From assembly GCA_003486385.1 (NCBI GenBank), contig DNFT01000076.1, positions 4,309 to 25,396 of the forward strand: 21,088 nt of DNA. Direction: 5' to 3'. This document shows positions 16,286 to 21,088 of the stretch, one piece after another. A program made the translations under genes and the position numbers. Every line of letters begins with the position of its first letter. The stretch's first letter is position 1. The stretch is from Eubacterium sp. (GTDB lineage Bacteria; Bacillota; Clostridia; Lachnospirales; Lachnospiraceae). The notes under the pieces were generated by a model. It worked only from the letters and a program-made list of their open reading frames with translations, did not search any database and was not told the DNA's origin.

Positions 16286-17145
16286 GCGAAATATTACGGT
16301 TTATCGACAATAATTATTTATATATGGTAACGGGAGTAACCATTGTGTTATGCGTCCTTGTTTTTGTATTTATTCAAAGGTACATGTATGGAGCAATTCG
16401 CAGTACATACCAAAGGGCAAAACTGCAGATTGTCAATGCGATGCAGCATAATAAGAGTCACAGTGCATTATCGTACAATTATCAGGCACAGAGACTTAAC
16501 AAGCTCGGGGTAACCTATTATACACACGGTACAGTTACACCGCTGGTATATTTAACATATAAGATAGCTACTCTTACAGCGGGGTTTATAATCGGAATGA
16601 TGTTTAACTTTCCTCTGGGCATAGTATTAGCTTTCATTGGTTATATAATACCGGACAAGCTCATAGAGCAGCAAAATAAAGATGACAATAAAAAGATGCT
16701 CAGCAGCGTTATGAATATATATGATATTATGCTGCTTCAGATAAATTCAGGGGAGTACATCACCCATGTCCTTATAGATGCCTACCGGGTCACCACGCAT
16801 CCAAGACTCAAGGCGGCACTCATGGATCTCACGGGTGATATCGCCTCGACAAATAATCTGGTCCTGTCAATGGAGATGTTTGACAGCAAGTTCGACAACG
16901 ATAATATCCACAATCTTGTTGTGCTTGTCAGACAGCTTTCAGATACCGGCTCAGTTGCCGGTCTGCTAAGTGACATAAAAAAACGTCTCGATAAGCTGCA
17001 GGAGAGCTATAACAGCAGTGAGCGTACAAGGATAAACAGGCTCATTGCTGTGAGTACGGCGGTCATAGCATTTGCCGCCATTGCCGTTTTAGGCTATGCA
17101 TTCGTTCTCGGCATAGCGGATTCGGCTAAATTATTAACACGATAA
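16282..17145 (+). CDS. tadC: TadC-type pilus platform protein
   Basis: A 287-residue partner of TadB with the same general layout: an N-terminal helix (YLYMVTGVTIVLCVLVFVF), helices near residues 95-130 (GFIIGMMFNFPLGIVLAFIGYIIPDKLI), a cytoplasmic domain with MLSSVMNIYDIMLLQINSGEYITHVLIDAYR and LVVLVRQLSDTGSVAGLLSDIKKRLD, and a C-terminal helix. The P-D-K/R ending of the second helix and the single T2SSF-like domain are characteristic. Starts by the four-base overlap with TadB. Confidence 0.8.
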   Translation: MSEILRFIDNNYLYMVTGVTIVLCVLVFVFIQRYMYGAIRSTYQRAKLQIVNAMQHNKSHSALSYNYQAQRLNKLGVTYYTHGTVTPLVYLTYKIATLTAGFIIGMMFNFPLGIVLAFIGYIIPDKLIEQQNKDDNKKMLSSVMNIYDIMLLQINSGEYITHVLIDAYRVTTHPRLKAALMDLTGDIASTNNLVLSMEMFDSKFDNDNIHNLVVLVRQLSDTGSVAGLLSDIKKRLDKLQESYNSSERTRINRLIAVSTAVIAFAAIAVLGYAFVLGIADSAKLLTR

Positions 17146-17170
17146 CATGTTTAGGGAGGAAAAGAAAAAA

Positions 17171-17401
17171 ATGAGAAACGCTGCAGTGAATTTTAAGAAT
17201 TACATTATGAGAAAGGAGGCAGAGGCTCTTGCACTGATATATGCTCCGAAGTTTAAGAAGCAGGGCAGTGCCATTGTCGCAGAAATTATTCTGATCGTGG
17301 TTGTTATAGCACTTGCCGTTGCATATAAGGCAGGGGCATTAACATATCTGAATGACCTTTGGACGTTTGTCACTACAAGCACCAAGTCGGCACTAAATTA
17401 A
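17171..17401 (+). CDS. Flp1-type major prepilin
   Basis: A 76-residue prepilin. A basic N-terminus is followed by KKQGSAIVAEIILIVVVIALAVAYK and a short polar tail (YLNDLWTFVTTSTKSALN), the pattern of the clostridial Flp1 pilin. In the usual pattern the glutamate is the fifth residue after the processed glycine. Here Glu is sixth after the Gly (or fifth if cleavage follows the Ser), so the site is slightly off canon. The start at 17171 follows AGGGAGG by 11 bases; an ATG at 17147 lies upstream of that site. It should be processed by the peptidase at 19430 and form the pilus shaft. Confidence 0.75.
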   Translation: MRNAAVNFKNYIMRKEAEALALIYAPKFKKQGSAIVAEIILIVVVIALAVAYKAGALTYLNDLWTFVTTSTKSALN

Positions 17402-17405
17402 AATT

Positions 17406-17828
17406 ATGATGAAAAAATTGTGGACTGTAAAAAAGAAGGGTGTTGGAAACTTGGTAAGCTGCATGGTTGCGCTGGTTTTACTTATGGCAATGATGATATT
17501 TTCGGTTACTACATACGCCAATCTCAATCTTGCAATTAAAAAGAGCAGGATAGAGCGGAGCTTTATGCTGCAGATGGAGGCTGAGGGGTATCTGTCTTTG
17601 TCAGCGAGGGATGCACTTACCCAGCAGCTTACGGACATGGGGGTTGAGCAGATATCATTTGCAGGTACTACATTGTCCCCGGCTGGATATGGCAATATTG
17701 TAACACTCTCAGTGACGGGGCGTATAAAGATGACAAACATTGTGGGAATGAAGAACCTGTTTGAGTTCATAAGGGGGGATGACACAAGTGATTTCAAGAT
17801 TTATCAAAAATCCACGGCTAAATACTAA
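17406..17828 (+). CDS. TadE/DUF4320-like pseudopilin
   Basis: This is a 140-residue protein. A basic N-terminus and one long hydrophobic helix (GNLVSCMVALVLLMAMMIFSV, ~14-36) lead into an external domain ending FKIYQKSTAKY. This is the shape of TadE-type minor pilins and of the clostridial DUF4320 proteins that take their place. It begins four bases after the prepilin with no clear ribosome site, so coupling to the pilin is likely; MM allows two starts. The C-terminus overlaps the next gene by about 40 bases in another frame. Confidence 0.55.
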   Translation: MMKKLWTVKKKGVGNLVSCMVALVLLMAMMIFSVTTYANLNLAIKKSRIERSFMLQMEAEGYLSLSARDALTQQLTDMGVEQISFAGTTLSPAGYGNIVTLSVTGRIKMTNIVGMKNLFEFIRGDDTSDFKIYQKSTAKY

Positions 17829-18489
17829 GGTGCCGTATTCACCAGTCCGGCTTATGTTTAATAAGAAAAAAGACGGTATTGCATTGCTGCCGATGGTGGC
17901 TGTGGTAATGGTCTTTCTTGTGCTGTTGTCCAACTTTATGTACCGCAGGGAGCTCATACAGATCAATTATGAAAAAATAGATACGTCACTTACGGATGCA
18001 CTTCTTGCCGGCGGGGTAATTAATTACTCCGCATTTGGCAGGACAGGACAGGTGATGATACAGGAGGAGGGAGATGATCCTTCTGCCATGGATTATTATT
18101 TCGCTAACTCATATAGGCTTTTCACCGAATGCCTGAAAGCCAGTCTGAGACTGGATGATGGCTATAATGCCACTGCTGATATCGGTATCATTGGGGCGGT
18201 CAGCATAAAGGGATTCAGGGTTTACAATTATTTTGAGGACGAAAATGGGTTTTACATAACGGAGATAGGTCTTGATAATGGGCGTGGGTATGCCATACGG
18301 CACAGCCTTAACGAACCGGTGTACGTCAATGCGAATGATTCCGTGATTGAAATTAAAGAGACATCCGTATACGGTCAGATTGGCTTCCGCTTCAGGCTTG
18401 CGTCACAGCCGTTATGGCTTCAAGGCATGCCGCCGGAGTATTTTGAAGATGATTACACACTCACGAGGCTTATCAGCATTGCAGACTAG
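17788..18489 (+). CDS. TadE/TadG-like minor pilin candidate
   Basis: This 233-residue protein has one N-terminal hydrophobic helix (KKKDGIALLPMVAVVMVFLVLLSNFMYRRE, ~23-50 with its flanks) and a large, beta-rich external domain with Asp, Gly and Tyr-rich segments. KKKDG before the helix resembles a prepilin peptidase site but no glutamate follows at the expected place. I choose GTG 17788 because GGGGGG lies 9 bases upstream; the ATG at 17779 abuts that run. Position between a TadE-like protein and CpaB suggests a minor pilin. No family is recognised with certainty. Confidence 0.5.
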   Translation: MISRFIKNPRLNTKVPYSPVRLMFNKKKDGIALLPMVAVVMVFLVLLSNFMYRRELIQINYEKIDTSLTDALLAGGVINYSAFGRTGQVMIQEEGDDPSAMDYYFANSYRLFTECLKASLRLDDGYNATADIGIIGAVSIKGFRVYNYFEDENGFYITEIGLDNGRGYAIRHSLNEPVYVNANDSVIEIKETSVYGQIGFRFRLASQPLWLQGMPPEYFEDDYTLTRLISIAD

Positions 18490-18512
18490 ATTCAGATTAA
18501 GAGGTATGAAGG

Positions 18513-19433
18513 ATGAAAAATGTTGTTTACAAGAGAAAGAAAACACATGATGGCGGAGACGTGAAGGAGCCAAAGGGAATATCGGCAAAGGCTGTACTTT
18601 ACGGCATCATAGTAACAGCAGTGCTGTATGTCCTGCTGATATTCATCGAGCGTTCAATCGTCAATGCTGATGATAAAACACAGGTATATGTTGCCGTTAA
18701 GGAGGTGCCTGACAACCTTGAGGTTACGGTGCTTAACATATCCGATTATTTCGCCATCGAGGACAGACCCGCATCGGTAATACCGGACGGCTGTATTACA
18801 CATGATACACAGCTGGTCGGATATATAACAGACAGGACAATCAAGAAAAATGAGATTGTCACCGTAACAAGCCTTTCAACTGTCGATGACAGGATTAAGG
18901 GTATTGACAATCCAATCGAGGTATCAATCAATGCCTCCAGCCTGTCGCAGTTTGTAGGAGGTGTCCTGAGAACCGGAGATTTCATTAACATATGGTCTGT
19001 CAAGACGGATACGGTCAACGGCGAGAAGGTCACAGAGACAAAGCAGATATGCAGCCACGCATACATAACAAGAACCTTCAGTTCTTCCGGAGAGACTGCG
19101 GCTGAGGGTGATTCAGAGATGGCAGCGATGATAATTAATATTATTATTCCGGCAGAGCAGGAGGAGGAATTTAATACGGCAGTCTCTGAGGGCACACTGC
19201 GTGTCGGAAGGTATCTTTATGATGTGGATGAAAGTATGGAGAATGTAACAGTGACAGATGACGAAGAATCATTAACTGATAGCAGCAAAGAACAGGATTA
19301 TAGTGGTGTGACTGGGACAACTGAGGCAATGGAGACAACGGAAGAAGCAACGGCATCAGATGATGACATGCCGGATGGTAATGACGGCATGCCGGAATAT
19401 GAGATGCCGTCAATTGATAAGAAAGTCCGATGA
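18513..19433 (+). CDS. cpaB: CpaB/RcpC-like Tad assembly protein with SAF domain
   Basis: A 306-residue protein with a cytoplasmic N-terminus, one membrane helix (VLYGIIVTAVLYVLLIFIE, ~29-47) and an external SAF-like domain (VYVAVKEVPDNLEVTVLNISDYF, VGYITDRTIKKNEIVTVTSL), followed by a CpaB-type VEVSINASSLSQFVGGVLRTGDFINIW unit. The last 60 residues are an acidic, Thr/Ser-rich tail (EAMETTEEATASDDDMPDG), probably cell-wall spanning. In Gram-negative systems CpaB helps the secretin; here it may organise the pilus exit through the wall. GAGG is 8 bases upstream of the start. Stop overlaps the next start. Confidence 0.72.
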   Translation: MKNVVYKRKKTHDGGDVKEPKGISAKAVLYGIIVTAVLYVLLIFIERSIVNADDKTQVYVAVKEVPDNLEVTVLNISDYFAIEDRPASVIPDGCITHDTQLVGYITDRTIKKNEIVTVTSLSTVDDRIKGIDNPIEVSINASSLSQFVGGVLRTGDFINIWSVKTDTVNGEKVTETKQICSHAYITRTFSSSGETAAEGDSEMAAMIINIIIPAEQEEEFNTAVSEGTLRVGRYLYDVDESMENVTVTDDEESLTDSSKEQDYSGVTGTTEAMETTEEATASDDDMPDGNDGMPEYEMPSIDKKVR

Positions 19434-20023
19434 GGAGATATCTTATCAATACGGCGGTGGCAGTTGCTGTCATGATAATCCTGTCAAAAGCAGCAAAAAG
19501 AGAACTTATTGTAAAAAACAATATCTTTATGGCAGGGGCGGCTTCCGCACTTGCCGCGGGGAGTTTTATTTTTGATAAATATACAATGGTTTTATGGTCT
19601 GTGCTCGTCATGCAGTCATACACAGACATCACTGAGCAGCATCTGTACCTGATGCTGCCAAGGCTGCTGGCGGTTATGGAAGTGGCATATTGCCTTGTGC
19701 ATAGGACATATCTTGATATACCATTGAGTGTAATGATATTTCCAGCCGTTTTGATAGCCGCAGCAATGCTGATACGGGCTTATACTATCGGGGACATGGA
19801 ACTTCTTCTTATTATTATGCTTCACATATACAACCAGGGAATAAGTCCTAATGAGTATATGGTGAGTTATCTGTCTGTTACTGGTATGGTATTTGCTGTG
19901 TATATGATTGTTAAAAACGTGATAGGGATGATTAAGCACCGGGTTCCGGTTTGGAAGGGAGCATTCGCTCCGGCTATGACTGTTACATATTTTGTAATGT
20001 TTTTATGGAAGTATTTATCCTGA
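19430..20023 (+). CDS. tadV: TadV/CpaA-type prepilin peptidase
   Basis: This 197-residue polytopic membrane protein ends the operon. The two catalytic aspartates of the aspartyl prepilin peptidases are visible: D66 in SYTDITEQHLY and D122 in YTIGDMELLLI (the GxGD motif, with T for the first Gly). Six or so hydrophobic helices surround them. The N-terminal methylase domain is absent, as is normal for the Tad type. It would cleave the Flp prepilin at 17171 and perhaps the minor pilins. Starts by a four-base overlap with CpaB. The stop runs straight into the palindrome at 20022. Confidence 0.82.
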   Translation: MRRYLINTAVAVAVMIILSKAAKRELIVKNNIFMAGAASALAAGSFIFDKYTMVLWSVLVMQSYTDITEQHLYLMLPRLLAVMEVAYCLVHRTYLDIPLSVMIFPAVLIAAAMLIRAYTIGDMELLLIIMLHIYNQGISPNEYMVSYLSVTGMVFAVYMIVKNVIGMIKHRVPVWKGAFAPAMTVTYFVMFLWKYLS

Positions 20024-20042
20024 GGTGAACTCAGTTCACCTC
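20022..20042. repeat. Palindrome at operon end, same core as the relaxase repeats
   Basis: Perfect 10-bp arms (GAGGTGAACT) around a central C, beginning in the stop codon of the prepilin peptidase. It shares the 17-bp core of the relaxase array. Followed by TGCGTTTTG, it could act as a weak transcription terminator for the long plus-strand operon. It may equally be a dispersed genomic palindrome. Confidence 0.85.
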
Positions 20043-20162
20043 TGCGTTTTGAATTATGCAGTGTATGGTTGCTGCAATGGTTCCTTGACAACTGAATATT
20101 GATACGTCTTAAATTATAACAGGATATGGAGTAAAAAAGAGCATGTCAAAGTCATACATAAG

Positions 20163-20306
20163 AAAAAAAGCACCGTATTTCTACGATGCTTTTCTCCTGC
20201 CATACGAACCTCTTTCCTTTTGTATTTTTTAAGGCATACACAATTAGTCAGATTGTAATGTCACGATAAGGCTGGTGTTTGTAATGGACTTATTTTATTT
20301 GCTCTA
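20163..20306 (-). ncRNA. Predicted antisense antitoxin RNA
   Basis: An RNA of about 144 nt is bounded by a consensus promoter (20313-20340) and a perfect intrinsic terminator (20163-20190). Its predicted 5' end begins UAGAGCAAAU and continues to UCCAUUACA. These blocks (plus-strand 20297-20307 and 20280-20288) are exact complements of the toxin mRNA around its start codon (20575-20585 and 20590-20598), separated by 8 and 4 unpaired bases respectively. Pairing would cover the toxin start codon and first codons, so the RNA should block translation in trans. Both genes lie on the minus strand, about 200 bp apart. The RNA assignment is well supported by the signals; the regulatory role is inference. 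Confidence 0.65.
20169..20190 (-). terminator. Intrinsic terminator of the antisense RNA
   Basis: On the minus strand AGCATCGTA, a GAAA loop and TACGGTGCT form a 9-bp stem with one U-G pair, followed by seven T residues. On the plus strand the same stem has one C-A mismatch and ends TTTTCT, so it may also stop leftover transcription from the Tad operon. Confidence 0.8.
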
Positions 20307-20312
20307 TTTATT

Positions 20313-20340
20313 ATTATACTACTTGATAGACTTATGTCAA
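20313..20340 (-). promoter_or_regulatory. Consensus promoter of the antisense RNA
   Basis: On the minus strand TTGACA (20340-20335) and TATAAT (20318-20313) match both hexamers perfectly with a 16-bp spacer. The predicted start is near 20306, at the first base of the block complementary to the toxin mRNA. A perfect promoter suits a constantly made antitoxin RNA. Confidence 0.8.
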
Positions 20341-20507
20341 GCGAATACTTTCTCTACCTGACTTTGCTATACCTCAAGAACATTGCAAAATACAGGATTT
20401 TGGTTATAGGTTGTGTAGCGGAAGGTGACTAGTCTTCTGCCGTTCCATCAAATTCACATTGTCAAGCAGATACTCATATTGTGTTACTTAGAAAAGAATG
20501 AATTACA

Positions 20508-20594
20508 TTATTTCTTTTTAAAGTCTCTGTAAATTGTGTAAACAAGTCCTAAGACTGCAACACTAGCAGAAACTATAGAGCAAATTGTTTCCAT
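20508..20594 (-). CDS. 28-residue hydrophobic peptide, type I toxin-like
   Basis: An ORF too short for normal gene finders. METICS leads into one hydrophobic helix (IVSASVAVLGLVYTIY) and a charged end (RDFKKK), the build of type I toxins such as Fst, TxpA and the C. difficile small toxins, though no family motif matches. AAGGA lies 9 bases upstream of the ATG. An ATG-TAA start-stop pair overlaps this start as ATGTAATG and may tune initiation. A perfect TATAAT at 20643-20638 with only a weak -35 supplies a promoter. The start region is complementary to the RNA at 20163-20306, which is the best evidence that it is real. I see no clear terminator just after it. Confidence 0.6.
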   Translation of the reverse strand: METICSIVSASVAVLGLVYTIYRDFKKK

Positions 20595-20637
20595 TACATT
20601 AAATCCTTATCTACCCATATTTGCCACAGATATTAAC

Positions 20638-20643
20638 ATTATA
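20638..20643 (-). promoter_or_regulatory. -10 box for the toxin-like gene
   Basis: TATAAT on the minus strand, with a start expected near 20631 and a leader of about 37 nt. The -35 region (TTATTG or TTTATT) is weak, which fits a toxin promoter that is weaker than its antitoxin promoter. Confidence 0.45.
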
Positions 20644-20728
20644 ACATATTCGAAGCAAACAATAAATGCTCATATGTATAAATCTTAAAATGCATACGCC
20701 TTTTTATTTGTTAATAGATGAAATGTCG

Positions 20729-20761
20729 ACAAAATAGTAAAAATGTATACACTATTTTTGT
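20729..20761. repeat. Inverted repeat upstream of the lipoprotein gene
   Basis: ACAAAATAGT and ACTATTTTTGT form near-perfect arms (one extra T) around 12 bases, 23 bp upstream of the TATAAT at 20784. It overlaps the likely -35 zone and may be an operator. Confidence 0.45.
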
Positions 20762-20783
20762 AGCGGAATTTGTAATTATACGT

Positions 20784-20789
20784 TATAAT
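20784..20789 (+). promoter_or_regulatory. -10 box for the lipoprotein gene
   Basis: TATAAT with no good -35 at normal spacing (TAGCGG at 17 bp; TTGTAG at 20 bp). The start would be near 20796, giving a 45-nt leader. The missing -35 and the inverted repeat nearby suggest an activator- or repressor-controlled promoter. Confidence 0.45.
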
Positions 20790-20840
20790 ATACTCATAGA
20801 AGAAAATATACATAATGCGAAAGAAAGAAGGTATTAGATA

Positions 20841-21088
20841 TGAGAAGATATAGCTTCAACCGCCTTATGACAGCCGCAGTCATAACATCCGTAACCCTTA
20901 TGACCACTGCCTGCAGCAAAACATTCGCCCCTGTAGATACCCTTCCTGTGGGTACGGAGCTGCCAGCCGACACATCGACAAGCACTGAGGCGGCATCCAC
21001 AAAGCAGGACAGCACCACAAATAAGGGCGGCAATACTAAGGAAACTGGGACTACAAAGGAAAGTGGCAATGCCTCAAAGGATACCGGT
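20841..21088 (+). CDS. Lipoprotein-like gene, cut by window edge
   Basis: The first 82 codons of a secreted protein. ATG follows AAGAAGG by 8 bases. A short basic start (MRRYSFNR) and hydrophobic run lead to TTAC-S, a probable lipobox whose -3 residue is Thr, not the usual Leu. After the Cys the sequence is a low-complexity Thr/Ser/Lys/Gly linker (STSTEAASTKQDSTTNKGGN and on), as in clostridial lipoproteins that tether an extracellular domain. The functional domain lies beyond the window, so the role is unknown. It is a separate transcription unit and may be a host gene outside the element. Confidence 0.65.

Noticed and set aside
20085..20120. Plus-strand promoter (TTGACA with TATAAC)
   Set aside because: The gap between the hexamers is 24 bp, too long for a sigma-A promoter, and no gene follows on that strand.
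20114..20203. Minus-strand 29-residue ORF (MAGEKHRRNTV and on) with a good AAGAGG site, hydrophobic second half
   Set aside because: The perfect terminator at 20163-20190 lies inside it, so most transcripts from the upstream promoter would end before its last half. I treat it as part of the antisense RNA, though a readthrough peptide is not excluded.
20285..20362. Plus-strand 25-residue hydrophobic ORF (MDLFYLLYLLLYYLI and on), a possible second toxin
   Set aside because: No plausible plus-strand promoter or well-placed ribosome site was found. Its resemblance to the toxin start is fully explained by the antisense blocks of the minus-strand RNA.
20413..20450. Hairpin-like segment around GACTAGTC between the two RNA genes
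   Set aside because: The arms pair only with bulges and no T-run follows, so it is not convincing as a terminator; nothing else was seen in 20341-20507.
20794..21069. Minus-strand 91-residue ORF opposite the lipoprotein gene
   Set aside because: It is the antisense shadow of a Thr/Ser-rich coding region; the plus strand has a promoter, ribosome site and signal sequence.

Overview
The window comes from a low-GC Gram-positive bacterium, most likely a gut-type Clostridia member (Lachnospiraceae is my inference). The reasons are strong AGGAGG-type ribosome sites, several TTG/GTG starts, and families familiar from clostridial mobile elements: a MobP-type relaxase, a PrgI-like protein, a VirB4 split into two genes, YopX and a Flp1-type pilin. 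It reads as the core of a conjugative element, an integrated element or a large plasmid. No element ends, tRNA or rRNA genes are visible.

Region 1 (1-3300, minus strand) is a DNA-processing operon read right to left. It runs from a short tyrosine recombinase to a ribbon-helix-helix protein, a MuF-C-like protein and a relaxase that leaves the window on the left. The relaxase ends in 39-bp (13-residue) tandem repeats, each built around a palindrome. Between the MuF-C-like gene and the relaxase lies a plus-strand promoter, hairpin and T-run. Together they look like a small RNA gene whose product would be antisense to the inside of the MuF-C-like gene.

Region 2 (3365-11387, plus) is a type IV secretion operon. 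In order it holds a VirD4-type coupling protein with two altered nucleotide-binding motifs, a VirB2-like membrane protein, a TrbL/VirB6-like channel, a four-helix membrane protein, PrgI/VirB3, SSB, a YopX-like protein, a VirB4 N-terminal partner, the VirB4 ATPase and a secreted linker-rich protein.

Region 3 (11377-20023, plus) continues with no real gap into a complete Tad (type IVc) pilus locus: TadZ, a DUF5710-like polyvalent protein, TadA, TadB, TadC, a Flp-like prepilin, two pseudopilin-like proteins, a CpaB/RcpC-like protein and a prepilin peptidase. A 34-residue membrane ORF overlaps both the end of the secretion module and the start of TadZ. Many neighbours overlap by 1-4 bases, so regions 2 and 3 look like one transcription unit that makes both a DNA-transfer channel and a Tad pilus, perhaps for mating-pair contact.

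Region 4 (20024-21088) has low gene density. A palindrome matching the relaxase repeats follows the last Tad gene. After it comes what looks like an unreported type I toxin-antitoxin pair on the minus strand: a 28-residue hydrophobic toxin-like ORF, and a roughly 144-nt RNA gene with a consensus promoter and a perfect terminator whose 5' end is complementary to the toxin start region in two blocks. A lipoprotein-like gene then runs off the right edge. All assignments come from reading the sequence; no database search was run.
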